DNA of 64,000 bases from Candidatus Omnitrophota bacterium (GCA_022072175.1 JAJVIE010000003.1:1260483-1324482); one strand, 5' to 3'; positions 18,270 to 27,078 are shown, counted from the first letter of the stretch. Program-made: numbers and translations. Notes: generated by a model from the sequence alone, not told the origin.

Positions 18270-19271
18270 CTAGGGGGTGGCGGCGCCGTCCTTGCGGACC
18301 AGGGCCATGTAGATCGCGTATCCTCTCCGGTCGAACGGTACGACCGCATCCAAAAGGAGCGCGATGAGGTTGAACAGCGGACACAACGGCACGGACACGA
18401 CGAGCACGACCGCCTGCAGCAGTTTGAGCAGCGGATGGCGGTTGTAGACGTCCGTGCGGACGAGCTTCTGATACAACAGGAGCAGGAACGTCGTCCAGGT
18501 CTTGTACGGATAGGCCTCCTGCGCCAGGGTCAGCCCGCAGTCCCTGAACATCTTGGCGTAAGCGAAGCGCGTGATGTTGTAGTAGATGTGCGGCTCCCCG
18601 TGGCTCATGGACAAGTCTCCCGGTCCCGCCAGGTACAGGTAGCCGCCCGGTTTGAGCACCCGGGCCAACTCGCGCACGACCGCCTCCGGGGACGGAACAT
18701 GCTCGAGCACGTAGATGTTGAGCGCATGGTCCACCGAGGCGTCGGCCAGCGGCAAGCGGGCGATATCGGCGTTGATCAACGGGCGCCGCTCGCGCCAGGG
18801 ATTGCCCTCCGCGGCGGGCAGGTAGTCGATGGGAAGATAGCGGCAACCTGCGGGCAGTTCGCGGCCCCAGCGCATATCCCCGCAGCCGGCCTCCAGTACG
18901 ATCCCCGTGGGCGCGGTGCTCCGCAGCCAGCGCCGGATCGTCGAGCGCATGGCGTAGAACCCGACGCCCCCTCCGGCGAAAATGGAGTTGGAGATCGCCT
19001 GCTCCAGATTTTCGTTATACCAGCGGTTCAGGCGCTCGACCGCCGACGGGGTCCGCGGACGCGCGGCCTCGGACGTCACGGATCGACCCTCGACGGCCCC
19101 CGCCAGATCGACCATGCGTCCATCGACCACCGGATACCTCTCGGGGGAGCTCTCGGCCGCGAAGTGGTCGCCCTTGTAGCGCAGAGGGGCGCCGGTTCGG
19201 GGGTGCGTCAGGATCGTTGCGAGCTCGGCAACGGGGATCATGCGATGGTCGCCGCGGGGATCGACGGGCAC
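18270..19271 (-). CDS. SAM-dependent methyltransferase with Trm112-like N-terminus
   Basis: A 333-residue protein. Residues 10-50 (LATILTHPRTGAPLRYKG, YPVVDGRMVDL) resemble the Trm112/YcaR fold. The methyltransferase core begins with VLEAGCGDMRWG (motif I) and has PLADASVDHALNIYVLEHV and LKPGGYLYL. The C-terminal region contains a long hydrophobic stretch (about residues 275-315), so the enzyme may touch the membrane and act on a lipid or glycan. The start is annotated at a GTG; an ATG ten codons later is equally possible and neither has a clear ribosome site. Confidence 0.75.
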   Translation of the reverse strand: MPVDPRGDHRMIPVAELATILTHPRTGAPLRYKGDHFAAESSPERYPVVDGRMVDLAGAVEGRSVTSEAARPRTPSAVERLNRWYNENLEQAISNSIFAGGGVGFYAMRSTIRRWLRSTAPTGIVLEAGCGDMRWGRELPAGCRYLPIDYLPAAEGNPWRERRPLINADIARLPLADASVDHALNIYVLEHVPSPEAVVRELARVLKPGGYLYLAGPGDLSMSHGEPHIYYNITRFAYAKMFRDCGLTLAQEAYPYKTWTTFLLLLYQKLVRTDVYNRHPLLKLLQAVVLVVSVPLCPLFNLIALLLDAVVPFDRRGYAIYMALVRKDGAATP

Positions 19272-19278
19272 GATGCGG

Positions 19279-19812
19279 CTAGGAACGTTCTTCGCAAAGC
19301 ATCTTGAGGTCCGTCAGGCCTTTTTCGAACTGGGCGCCGACCATCCGGTCGCAGTCCATGACCAGACCGATCGCCTTGCCGAGAAGATCGTTGGTGCCGG
19401 ACATGCTCCACGTCAGACGCGTCCCGCCGTCCACGGGCGCCAGGACGAACTCCGCGGTACTGGTCGCTTTGAAGGGCTTGAGGAAGTCGAGCCTGAACTT
19501 CACCCGCTCCGGAGCGCGGCTTTCGATGATCGTCATACTGCCCTCGCCGACCTGGTGGTCGCCGGCCCAGCGCGAGACGGCTCCGACGCCGGCGGACGGC
19601 CCCTCATAGGTGTACCTGGCCTTGGGGTCGAGCTTGGCCCACGGTGACCACGCCCGCCACTCGCGCAGATCATTGATCCGGCCGTGGATCTCCTCCGCCG
19701 GAGCGGCGATGACGGTGCTGCGCTCTACCCTGAACTCCGCCGGCCGCGTCGAGATGAAGACCAAAAGCGCCGCCAACACGACCAGGACCCCGATCAAGAC
19801 CTTGGCGAGCAT
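19279..19812 (-). CDS. Membrane-anchored SRPBCC (polyketide-cyclase-like) protein
   Basis: A 177-residue protein with one N-terminal membrane helix (LIGVLVVLAALLVFIS) followed by a START/SRPBCC fold: ERSTVIAAPAEEIHGRINDL, WRAWSPWAKLDP, and TRLTWSMSGTNDLLGKAIGL. The family binds hydrophobic ligands; no activity can be assigned. A strong GAGGAGG precedes the ATG. It is the first gene of a short minus-strand run with the methyltransferase and the FecR-like protein. Confidence 0.8.
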   Translation of the reverse strand: MLAKVLIGVLVVLAALLVFISTRPAEFRVERSTVIAAPAEEIHGRINDLREWRAWSPWAKLDPKARYTYEGPSAGVGAVSRWAGDHQVGEGSMTIIESRAPERVKFRLDFLKPFKATSTAEFVLAPVDGGTRLTWSMSGTNDLLGKAIGLVMDCDRMVGAQFEKGLTDLKMLCEERS

Positions 19813-19888
19813 GGACGTCCTCCTCAGATGGGTTGCGGGAGCCTGTTTCCGTCGGTACAGCTTATCACGGCCGGGCTCCGGATGGACC

Positions 19889-19931
19889 TGTGATACGAGT
19901 CACTGGCGTGAGGCCGGGATCGCGGGATACT
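19889..19931 (+). promoter_or_regulatory. CRP/FNR-family site and -10 box of thiF-like gene
   Basis: 19889-19904 reads TGTGATACGAGTCACT; the hexamer GATACT (19926-19931) starts 29.5 nt from the centre. The transcript would start near 19938 and give a leader of about 25 nt before the ATG at 19963. Confidence 0.65.
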
Positions 19932-19962
19932 TGGTCGATGGGCGATCGGAGCGCCCGTTCCG

Positions 19963-20724
19963 ATGGCCCCTCTCGACCCGATCGAAACCCAACGCTACGC
20001 ACGTCAAGTCCTCATGGAAGGCTGGGGCGAACCGGCCCAGCACAAACTCAAGCGCACGACCGTGTTCATCGCCGGAGCGGGCGGATTGGGCTCACCGGTA
20101 TCGATGTACCTGGCCGTGGCAGGGGTCGGCCATCTGCGCATCTGTGACTACGATCGTCCGGATCCGACCAATCTCAACCGCCAGATCCTGCACGATGAGT
20201 CCCGGCTCATGCTCAACAAGGCCGTTTCGGCCAAGATGACGCTGACCGCCCTCAATCCTCACATCGACGTCGAAGCGCTCAGCGACAGGATCGACGCGGA
20301 CAACGTGGACCGCCTGGTCGGAGCCTCGTCCATCATCCTCGATTGCATGGACAACTTCGAAACGCGCTACGCGCTCAACGCCTGCGCGGTCCGCAGGGGT
20401 ATCCCTCTGGTCCACGCGAGCGTCTGGGGCATGGAAGGACGCCTGACCTTCATCCAGGTGCCGGAGACGCCCTGCCTGCGCTGCATCTATGAGGAGGGTC
20501 CGCCCAAGGAAGTCTTCCCGATCGTCGGGGCCGTTCCGGGGGCCATCGGGTCCCTGCAGGCTCTGGAGACCCTCAAATACCTGACCGGTATCGGCCGGAC
20601 CCACAAGAACCGGCTGCTTGTGATGGACGGTGGTGCGATGAGCTTCAGGACCTACAAGATCTCCCCGGATCCGGCCTGCCCGGTCTGCGGCCCGCACCGG
20701 GCGACTTCAGCGGACCGGACATAG
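19963..20724 (+). CDS. ThiF/MoeB/HesA-family adenylyltransferase
   Basis: A 253-residue E1-like enzyme that would adenylate the C-terminal glycine of a ubiquitin-like sulfur carrier (MoaD or ThiS type). Visible motifs: nucleotide loop FIAGAGGLGSPVSMYLA, arginine finger region DPTNLNRQILHDES, aspartate in ILDCMDNFETRY, and zinc cysteine pairs CLRC and CPVC. No carrier or sulfurtransferase is adjacent, so the pathway (molybdopterin, thiamine or other) is open. The CRP-like promoter suggests respiratory control, which would suit molybdenum-cofactor synthesis. The 3' end overlaps the convergent methyltransferase by 73 bases. Confidence 0.85.
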   Translation: MAPLDPIETQRYARQVLMEGWGEPAQHKLKRTTVFIAGAGGLGSPVSMYLAVAGVGHLRICDYDRPDPTNLNRQILHDESRLMLNKAVSAKMTLTALNPHIDVEALSDRIDADNVDRLVGASSIILDCMDNFETRYALNACAVRRGIPLVHASVWGMEGRLTFIQVPETPCLRCIYEEGPPKEVFPIVGAVPGAIGSLQALETLKYLTGIGRTHKNRLLVMDGGAMSFRTYKISPDPACPVCGPHRATSADRT

Positions 20725-21356
20725 ACGGCGCAACGCGCCCCGTCGCAGGCGACGAGGGTCAGGCCGTACCGTGACGCGATCGCGTCCATCGATCTCCGGC
20801 TGTAGTACGTCGTATGGGTCGGGTCCGAGGTGTAGTGCCAGGTCGCGACATCCGTCGTCGGACCCCAGAGCTCCGTCATCACGGCCAGCACCCCGCCGGG
20901 CCTGACAAGCTCAACGACCCGTGCGATCTCCCTGCCTGCCTCGTGGAAATGCTCCCAACATTCGGTGGACACCACCAGATCGTACGGTCCGCGAAGTTCC
21001 GTCGGAGCGAAGACCGGGTCATAGTCGGTCATCGTGTAACCGAGACGTTCGAACAGCGGCGAGAGCGACGGCGCGGGGCCCGAGCCGTAGTCGAGACCAT
21101 GGCCGGGCGGCGACAGGTGCGGACGGGTCAGCTCGACGATCCGGCCGAGGAAAGCGACGTAACCGGCATCCGCGGGATCGTTGCGGTGCTGGAGGTAGCG
21201 CCGTCGGGCGGCCTCCGGGTCGGGCCGGTCGGCGGCCGGGCGGTACAGGAGGCCGCACCGCGCGCACTCATAGAGGAGGCGTCCGTTGCGGGCCGGCCGC
21301 GTGCGCGCGGGCTCGCCGGAGCAGATCACGCAGGGCTCAAGACCGACGATGCTCAT
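20652..21356 (-). CDS. Class I methyltransferase with N-terminal zinc ribbon
   Basis: A 234-residue protein. The N-terminus has a CVIC...CARC pair with 20 or so residues between, a zinc ribbon common in methyltransferases of sugar or surface-polymer clusters. A SAM-binding region follows (GHGLDYGSGPAPSL, VSTECWEHF, GGVLAVMTELWGP, and FYSRR-like YYSRRSMD). I choose the ATG at 21356 because TATAGT (21368-21363) lies 6 nt upstream, the leaderless arrangement seen at other genes here; the frame is open for 24 more codons. Overlapping the thiF 3' end by 73 bases is unusual. Confidence 0.75.
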   Translation of the reverse strand: MSIVGLEPCVICSGEPARTRPARNGRLLYECARCGLLYRPAADRPDPEAARRRYLQHRNDPADAGYVAFLGRIVELTRPHLSPPGHGLDYGSGPAPSLSPLFERLGYTMTDYDPVFAPTELRGPYDLVVSTECWEHFHEAGREIARVVELVRPGGVLAVMTELWGPTTDVATWHYTSDPTHTTYYSRRSMDAIASRYGLTLVACDGARCAVYVRSAEVARCGPQTGQAGSGEIL

Positions 21357-21362
21357 GCCTTC

Positions 21363-21411
21363 ACTATAGGACATCGCACCTTGGGCCGCCAGCGCCGAGA
21401 TGCGGTACAAT
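21363..21411. promoter_or_regulatory. Divergent -10 boxes, both genes apparently leaderless
   Basis: TATAGT on the minus strand (21368-21363) ends 6 nt before the methyltransferase ATG (21356), and TACAAT on the plus strand (21406-21411) ends 6 nt before the MBOAT ATG (21418). Neither gene has a purine-rich ribosome site further upstream; the methyltransferase has only GAAGG next to its ATG. Confidence 0.6.
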
Positions 21412-21417
21412 GTGCCG

Positions 21418-22821
21418 ATGCTCTTCAACTCCTGGACCTTCGCGGTCTTCTATGTGGTCGTCTATGCCCTCTACACCCGCCTGCGGCACGAGGGCCAGAA
21501 TCGCCTGCTCTTGGCGGCCAGCTACGTCTTCTACGGCTCGTGGGACTGGAGGTTCCTGGGGTTCATCCTACTGTCCACCGTCGTAGACTACGCCGCGGGC
21601 ATCGCCATCCGCGACAACACCTCCGTCCGCCTGCGCCGCCTGTGGTTGTGGGGCAGTATCGGTGTCAACCTCGGCATCCTCGGTTATTTCAAGTACTGCG
21701 GCTTCTTCGTTGAAAGCATGGCCTCGCTGCTGGAGACGCTGGGCATTCCCCACTCCCTGCCGTCCCTGCGCCTGCTGTTGCCCGCGGGCATCTCGTTCTA
21801 TACGTTCCAGAGCCTCAGCTACACCATCGACGTCTACCGCGGCGAGATGGAGCCGGAGCGCCGCTTCCCGAGGTTCGCGCTGTTCGTGTCGTACTTCCCG
21901 CATCTGGTCGCCGGTCCGATCGTGCGCGCCCGGGTCCTCCTGACCCAGATCGGCCGCGAGCGGACCGTTACCCCCGAGGGTGTCCTGCTCGGATGCCGCC
22001 TGTTCCTGTGGGGACTGCTCAAGAAGGTCGTGATCGCCGACCGCCTGGCGCTCTACGTGGAGGCCGTCTACGGCAATCCCGCCGACCACACGGGCCTGTC
22101 CCATCTGGCGGCGACGGTGTGTTTCGGGTTCCAGATCTACTGCGACTTCTCGGCGTACTCGGACATGGCTCGCGGCGTCTCCAAGACGATGGGGTTCGAA
22201 CTGCCGCTCAACTTCAACGCGCCCTACCTGGCGTCGGACATCGTGGATTTCTGGAGACGGTGGCATATCTCGCTGTCCACGTGGCTGCGCGACTACGTCT
22301 ACATCCCGCTGGGCGGCAACCGCCACGGCGGACGGCGCACCGCGATCAACCTCATGCTCACCATGCTGCTCGGCGGGCTGTGGCACGGCGCGGCCTGGAC
22401 GTACGTGATCTGGGGAGGTCTGCACGGGCTCTACCTCGTGGTCGCCAAACAGTACATGCGGCTCGTGCCGCGGCGGCCCGGAACGCTGCTGCGCGGCGTC
22501 TACGGACTGACGACCTTCGCGGCGGTGATGGTGGCGTGGGTGTTCTTCCGCGCCGAGAGCCTCCAGGGGGCGCTGACGGCGCTCGCGCGCATGGCCCGTC
22601 CCGGCACGGTCCTCTGGGACGGTGAGCGGACCCTGCTGTACGGCGCGCTCGGCGTGGGCGTGCTCCTGGCCTGCGAGCGCTGGGCGCTCGATCCGTCCGA
22701 AGGCGACGTGCTGACCTCGCGCCGACCCGCCGTCCGGTGGGCGGCCGCCTACGCCATCGCGTTGGCCGTGATGCTCTTCGGGGTGCATCAGGGTCAGCAG
22801 TTCATCTATTTCCAGTTCTGA
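21418..22821 (+). CDS. MBOAT-family membrane O-acyltransferase (AlgI/DltB-like)
   Basis: A 467-residue polytopic protein. MBOAT hallmarks are FQIYCDFSAYSDMARG, FWRRWHISLSTWLRDYVYIPLGG, and the catalytic histidine segment LLGGLWHGAAWTYVIWG. Such enzymes carry acyl groups across the membrane onto extracellular polymers (alginate, teichoic acids, cellulose). The next gene, overlapping by one base, is an AlgJ/DltD-like partner. I start at the ATG at 21418 rather than six codons earlier because the -10 box TACAAT would fall inside the longer frame. Confidence 0.93.
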   Translation: MLFNSWTFAVFYVVVYALYTRLRHEGQNRLLLAASYVFYGSWDWRFLGFILLSTVVDYAAGIAIRDNTSVRLRRLWLWGSIGVNLGILGYFKYCGFFVESMASLLETLGIPHSLPSLRLLLPAGISFYTFQSLSYTIDVYRGEMEPERRFPRFALFVSYFPHLVAGPIVRARVLLTQIGRERTVTPEGVLLGCRLFLWGLLKKVVIADRLALYVEAVYGNPADHTGLSHLAATVCFGFQIYCDFSAYSDMARGVSKTMGFELPLNFNAPYLASDIVDFWRRWHISLSTWLRDYVYIPLGGNRHGGRRTAINLMLTMLLGGLWHGAAWTYVIWGGLHGLYLVVAKQYMRLVPRRPGTLLRGVYGLTTFAAVMVAWVFFRAESLQGALTALARMARPGTVLWDGERTLLYGALGVGVLLACERWALDPSEGDVLTSRRPAVRWAAAYAIALAVMLFGVHQGQQFIYFQF

Positions 22822-23699
22822 TGCGACGCGCCCTGCCCCGCCTCGTCATCTTTGTCATAGGACTCTTGGTCCTGGACCGCCTGACGGCGGCGGGACTCTC
22901 GGAATTGTACCGCTACGTCCACCGCGAAGACCATCTGCACCGCAGACCGGAGGTGCTGTATTTCGGGGACTCAAGGTTCCACTTCGCCGTGGACCCGGCG
23001 GTCATCCGCGCGCGCACGGGCTTGAGCGGATACAACCTCGCCCACGAGGGGGGCGGCATGGTGTACTCGCGCGGACTGCAGGCGGTGGCTCTGGCCACCT
23101 ACCGCCCGCGCCTCCTGGTCCTGCAGGTGATGGACCTCGACGGCGAAAAGGCCTCCGCCGCTGGTCTTGCGCCCTATCTGGGATACCCGCAAGTGCGGGA
23201 GCTCTTCCGTAACTATTCTTGGCAAGTGCGCGTGCGCTACCTGGTCCTGCACACACCGCGCTACAACGACCTCTTGCCCTCACTGGTCAAGAGGGCTCTC
23301 CTGGGCAGTGCCGATGAGGGGGACGGTTATGTGCCCCTGCACGGCACACGCCCCAGCCGGGTATGGCCGCCGGAGCCGAGGCATCCGGAAGCGGATTTCG
23401 CAAGGGCTTGTCTTGAGGATTTTTTGACGGAGGCGCGGAGGGCGGATGTGCCGGTGCTCATCGTGGAGACACCTTCGCGCGCCGAGCCGCACAGCCCGTC
23501 CTACGAGGTGTTCCGGCAAGCGGCCCTCCGGCACGGCGTGCCCCTGGCCGACTACTCGAGCTCAGGCGCGGACCGCCTGCGGCTGGAGTCCCACGAGTAC
23601 TACGACGACCGTCATCTCAACGTCCTATCGGCGCCGAGGTTCTCGGCATCGCTGGCCGAGCGGATCGCCGCCCTCCTGCCGGAGGCTGGTCGGTCTTAG
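22821..23699 (+). CDS. AlgJ/DltD-like SGNH-type protein, MBOAT partner
   Basis: A 292-residue protein with an N-terminal membrane anchor (LVIFVIGLLVLDRL). The block I-like segment LYFGDSRFHFAVDP supplies a candidate nucleophile serine, and YYDDRHLNVLSAPRFS matches the DxxH segment near the C-terminus. Such proteins finish the transfer of acyl groups from the MBOAT to the polymer. The ATG overlaps the MBOAT stop (TGATG). The acceptor polymer is unknown; no polysaccharide synthase is adjacent. Confidence 0.8.
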   Translation: MRRALPRLVIFVIGLLVLDRLTAAGLSELYRYVHREDHLHRRPEVLYFGDSRFHFAVDPAVIRARTGLSGYNLAHEGGGMVYSRGLQAVALATYRPRLLVLQVMDLDGEKASAAGLAPYLGYPQVRELFRNYSWQVRVRYLVLHTPRYNDLLPSLVKRALLGSADEGDGYVPLHGTRPSRVWPPEPRHPEADFARACLEDFLTEARRADVPVLIVETPSRAEPHSPSYEVFRQAALRHGVPLADYSSSGADRLRLESHEYYDDRHLNVLSAPRFSASLAERIAALLPEAGRS

Positions 23700-23700
23700 T

Positions 23701-24297
23701 TCACGCCTGCCCGGAGCGGGCGGCGAGGATCTCATCCTTGAGCTTGGTGGCGTTCACATGCCAGTTCTTCTGCTCGAGGGCCTTGTAGGCATCGGCCAGC
23801 GCGGCGTCCGCGTCGCCCTTGAGGTGCGACGCCAACCCTCTCATGAACCAACTCTCCGCTTCCTTGGGCGCGATACGGATCATCTCCGTACCGTCGGCGA
23901 TGGCGCCATCATGGTCGCCGGTCACCATCCTGGCGTTGGCGCGCTCGAAGTAATACGCCCACTTGTCCCGGAAGAGCTCGATCGCGCTCGAAAAGTCCGT
24001 GATGGCCTCGGCGTTCTTCTTCTGATAACGGTAGGCCAGCCCTCTGTTGAAATAGGCGTCGGCGGCCTTCGGTTCGAGACGCACGGCCTGCGTCAGGTCC
24101 TCGATGGCCTTGTCGTACTGCTCGAGCTCCAGGAGCGCGGTGCCGCGATTATAGTAGGCCTTGGCGTCGTTGGGGTTCTGAGCGAGAGCTTTGTTGGCCT
24201 TGTAGATGAGCGTCTCGGCGCTCGTGCCGGCCATGGCCGGTGAGGTCGCCATCAAGCACGCCGCGACGGCGGCGATCCAGCGGTACGATGTGTTCAT
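23701..24297 (-). CDS. Exported tetratricopeptide-repeat protein
   Basis: A 198-residue protein with a signal peptide (about residues 1-23, ATSPAMA-G) and four to five TPR units, for example AKAYYNRGTALLELEQYDKA, then ADAYFNRGLAYRYQKKNAEA and ESWFMRGLASHLKGDADAA. A strong GGAGAGGGAG lies just before the ATG. A TACAAT -10 box on the minus strand (24347-24342) would give a leader of about 38 nt. TPR proteins of this kind scaffold envelope complexes; the partner is unknown. It is convergent with the AlgJ-like gene, separated by one base. Confidence 0.85.
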   Translation of the reverse strand: MNTSYRWIAAVAACLMATSPAMAGTSAETLIYKANKALAQNPNDAKAYYNRGTALLELEQYDKAIEDLTQAVRLEPKAADAYFNRGLAYRYQKKNAEAITDFSSAIELFRDKWAYYFERANARMVTGDHDGAIADGTEMIRIAPKEAESWFMRGLASHLKGDADAALADAYKALEQKNWHVNATKLKDEILAARSGQA

Positions 24298-24453
24298 CTC
24301 CCTCTCCTCCGGTGTGGTCGAACGCTGTGTGAACGAAGGGTATTGTAGCAGATAGCTCATGCCCCACGACGGGGTCGCGGGCGCCCAGAGCGCGCCGCGC
24401 CCCTCCTGGCGCTACAGGAGATATCCGCCGGGTCGACCACCAAGGAGCAGGAC

Positions 24454-25713
24454 CTATTCCTTCGTCAGGAGCTTGAAGGACCCGATCGCGCGCTTCTGTT
24501 GGGCATCGACGAGCTCAAGACCGCGCTCCAGCGACACCACACCGGCCTCGTCCAGACGAGCCTTGATGATGTGCAGGCGGCCGGAGCCGTCAGGAACGAT
24601 CAGCACGTACGCGGACATTCCGTCCACCTCGGTCTTGGGGCAGACACCCTCGTACCGGTCGCCGATCCTGCGTTCGTCCACGAGATATCCGTTGGCCTTC
24701 TCACGGGCCACGAAATCCTCGATCGTCTTCACCTCCGGCGCCCGGGGATCCGTCATCGGGATCGTGTAGATCGCCAGACTGGGGTCGAGGCCTTTGTGGT
24801 GGTAGTCGCGGCCGCGGCCCATGAGCTGGGGGCGATCGGGATCGGACCACGAGACGCTCGGCGAGCCGCCGACCATCCCTCCGGTGCGCGCGTCGATGAT
24901 GAAGTGCGCCGGGTACGTGATCTCATACCCGACACTCTTGTCGGAGAACGCCGTCCAGCGCGAACGCCGGAGGTCCTGCGGCTCGACGCAGGCGGATACG
25001 GGCGAGACGTTGCCGGCGGTATCCACGGACCTGAAATACAGACAATCCTCGACGAACCCCTCGATGACGCCGTCCCGGAAGAACGTCTTGGGGGGCACGA
25101 ACACGATCGACCGGAGCTCGGCCGCCTCGACCGTCTTTCCGGAGAGGACTTCGACACGCAGGGGTGCTTTGACGCGCGAGTCGGTGGTCCAGACGTTGAA
25201 GAGCGTGTACGGCCGCTTCCGGCCGTCCGTGAGGCCGCCCTCCTCGTGGCGGACGCCGCCGGCGCGGACCGGCTCCGGCGCCTTGACGTCGGCCTCGGCG
25301 GCCGTCGTGAACGAGAGGCTCCTGGAGGCGAGAGCGCCCGCCGAGAACTCGAGCGTGTACTCCGTACCGGGCGCGAGCGCCTGCTCGGGCCGGGCGATGT
25401 AGAGGTCGCGGATACCCGAAGCCCCGACCGCGCCGGGATCCTCATCACGGCGGACATCGATGCGGCTGAGGTCGCCGACCGGAACGCTCTCGACGCGCAC
25501 GGGAACCTCCTGACCGGAAGCCTTGCCCCGCAGGACCGCGGTCACACCGGCATACCGCAGGGACTCGCCGTACGCCCACAACTGAGCGTTGGTGGGCACA
25601 TCCTGAGAGCCCTCGACAGGATAGGTCTCCTCGAAGTTCGGCGGAACTTCGGCGGACGCCGGAGCGGACACCCAGAGCGAAGCGGCCACGACCAGCACGA
25701 GCGCGCGAGACAC
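24454..25713 (-). CDS. Exported protein of unknown function with Ig-like segment
   Basis: A 419-residue protein. It starts at a GTG with GAGAGGTGA upstream, closely behind the DUF1428 gene. A signal peptide (ALVLVVAASLWVSAPASA) is followed by a region like bacterial Ig domains (TYPVEGSQDVPTNAQLWA, YTLEFSAGALASRSLSF), a charged middle part and a C-terminal domain beginning KSVGYEITYPAHFIID. That last segment resembles PsbP/DUF-type beta domains found in lipoproteins. I do not recognise the full architecture. Confidence 0.65.
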   Translation of the reverse strand: MSRALVLVVAASLWVSAPASAEVPPNFEETYPVEGSQDVPTNAQLWAYGESLRYAGVTAVLRGKASGQEVPVRVESVPVGDLSRIDVRRDEDPGAVGASGIRDLYIARPEQALAPGTEYTLEFSAGALASRSLSFTTAAEADVKAPEPVRAGGVRHEEGGLTDGRKRPYTLFNVWTTDSRVKAPLRVEVLSGKTVEAAELRSIVFVPPKTFFRDGVIEGFVEDCLYFRSVDTAGNVSPVSACVEPQDLRRSRWTAFSDKSVGYEITYPAHFIIDARTGGMVGGSPSVSWSDPDRPQLMGRGRDYHHKGLDPSLAIYTIPMTDPRAPEVKTIEDFVAREKANGYLVDERRIGDRYEGVCPKTEVDGMSAYVLIVPDGSGRLHIIKARLDEAGVVSLERGLELVDAQQKRAIGSFKLLTKE

Positions 25714-25718
25714 GGGCG

Positions 25719-26078
25719 TCACCTCTCCACGATCGTCTTGAAACCACCCCAGAACATCCGCTTGCCGTCGAACGGCATGTTCTTGGGATCGCACATCGCC
25801 GCCAGGCGCTTGTCCTTCATGACGGCCTTGTTCACACGGTCACGGTGGGCCCGGGACTTGTAGACGATATAGGCGAAGACCACACCTTCGCTCGGCTTGA
25901 GCTTCACACTGCGGGGAAAAGAGGTCCACTTGCCCTTCTTCACGTCGTCCTGCCAGCACTCGACGTATTCGAGCGCGCCGTGGTCACGCCAGACCTTGGA
26001 GGCCAACGTGGCGAGTTTCTGATAAGCGGCTTTCCGCTTCTTGGGGACCGGGACGACGTAGCCATCGATGTAGCGCAT
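25719..26078 (-). CDS. DUF1428 (YbaA-like) protein
   Basis: A 119-residue cytoplasmic protein matching the DUF1428 dimeric alpha-beta barrel family: MRYIDGYVVPVPKKRKAAYQ at the start, then HGALEYVECWQDDVKKGK, a SRAHRDRVNKAVM segment and CDPKNMPFDGKRMFWGGFK at the end. Function of the family is unknown. AGGAGG precedes the ATG. The following exported-protein gene starts 6 bases after the stop. Confidence 0.9.
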   Translation of the reverse strand: MRYIDGYVVPVPKKRKAAYQKLATLASKVWRDHGALEYVECWQDDVKKGKWTSFPRSVKLKPSEGVVFAYIVYKSRAHRDRVNKAVMKDKRLAAMCDPKNMPFDGKRMFWGGFKTIVER

Positions 26079-26168
26079 GGATCCTCCTGGGATGAGCTGT
26101 CCCTGACGGACCGTGTCCGCGGGGCATGGCTGGGATTATAGCACCGTCCCCGGCGGTTCGAGTGGTGC

Positions 26169-26174
26169 TATACT
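26169..26174 (+). promoter_or_regulatory. -10 box of queH, leaderless arrangement
   Basis: TATACT ends 6 nt before the queH ATG (26181). No ribosome site is present in between, so transcription should start at or next to the ATG. Confidence 0.6.
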
Positions 26175-26180
26175 CTGGGT

Positions 26181-26873
26181 ATGTCACCCATCCAACCTCC
26201 CCCCGACGGGGAGAAAAAAGTCCTCCTGCACTCGTGCTGCGCGCCCTGCTCGGGGTCCGTCATCCAGGACATCCACGAAGCGGGCGTGGAGCTGACCGTT
26301 TACTTCTACAATCCCAACATCCACCCGCGCAAGGAGTACGAACTGCGCAAGGAAGAGAACATCCGCTACGCCGCCAAGGTCGGTATCCCCTTCGTGGACG
26401 CGGATTACGACGCCGAGCGGTGGTTCGAGATCACCAAGGGCCATGAGAACGACGGCGAGCGCAGTGAGCGGTGTTCGTTGTGTTTCGAGATGCGTTTCGT
26501 GAAGACCGCCGAGTACGCGGCCAACAACGGCTACAAGTGGATCACCAGCTGTCTGGGCATCTCGCGCTGGAAGGACATCGACCAGATCACCCGCGAGGGC
26601 ATCAAGGCCGCCTCGCTCTTCCCCGGGGTTCGGTACTGGGAGCACAACTGGCGCAAGAACGACGGCTCCAAGCGCATGATCGACATCGCCAAGGAAGAAC
26701 GCTTCTACGCCCAGCAGTACTGCGGCTGCGCTTACTCCCTGCGTGACACCAACCGCTTCCGCGCCTCGCAGGGCCGCCCCGCTATCGAGCTGGGCAAGGA
26801 CTACTACGAACCGGGCGTCAGCGCCCGTCAGAAGTGGGCTCGTCCGGAAGGCGACCTGCCCGCCAAGAGCTAG
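26181..26873 (+). CDS. queH: Epoxyqueuosine reductase QueH
   Basis: QueH reduces epoxyqueuosine to queuosine in tRNA, replacing QueG in many bacteria. The 230-residue protein has the family motif LLHSCCAPCSGSV near the N-terminus, the CSLCFEMR motif at about residue 99, and YCGCAYSLRD near residue 178; these cysteines bind the [4Fe-4S] cluster and a second metal. The -10 box lies 6 nt before the ATG. The last codons and stop (AAGAGCTAG) form the start of an 88-bp tandem repeat that borders the AT-rich island. Confidence 0.95.
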   Translation: MSPIQPPPDGEKKVLLHSCCAPCSGSVIQDIHEAGVELTVYFYNPNIHPRKEYELRKEENIRYAAKVGIPFVDADYDAERWFEITKGHENDGERSERCSLCFEMRFVKTAEYAANNGYKWITSCLGISRWKDIDQITREGIKAASLFPGVRYWEHNWRKNDGSKRMIDIAKEERFYAQQYCGCAYSLRDTNRFRASQGRPAIELGKDYYEPGVSARQKWARPEGDLPAKS

Positions 26874-27040
26874 GTCCACCCCAGAGGGTTTCAGCCCCCC
26901 GACCTCTCAGCTAACTGCACCCTTTTGGGGTCTTTCGGACTGAGTCCGATATAAGAGCTAGGTCCACCCCAGAGGGTTTCAGTCCCCCGACCTCTCAGCT
27001 AACTGCACCCTTTTGGGGGTTTTCGGACTGAGTCCGATAT
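26865..27040. repeat. 88-bp tandem duplication including the queH 3' end
   Basis: Copy 1 (26865-26952) and copy 2 (26953-27040) differ at about three positions. Each starts with AAGAGCTAG (queH end) and ends with the near-palindrome CGGACTGAGTCCG and an AT stretch. A third fragment, GAGTCCGATATAT, follows at about 27044. Within each copy ACCCC...GGGGT and GGG/CCC can pair. The repeat marks the left edge of the AT-rich island and is either a tandem duplication or scars of integration. Confidence 0.85.
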
Positions 27041-27078
27041 ATAGAGTCCGATATATATCCAAAAGGACAGTTCTAGCT

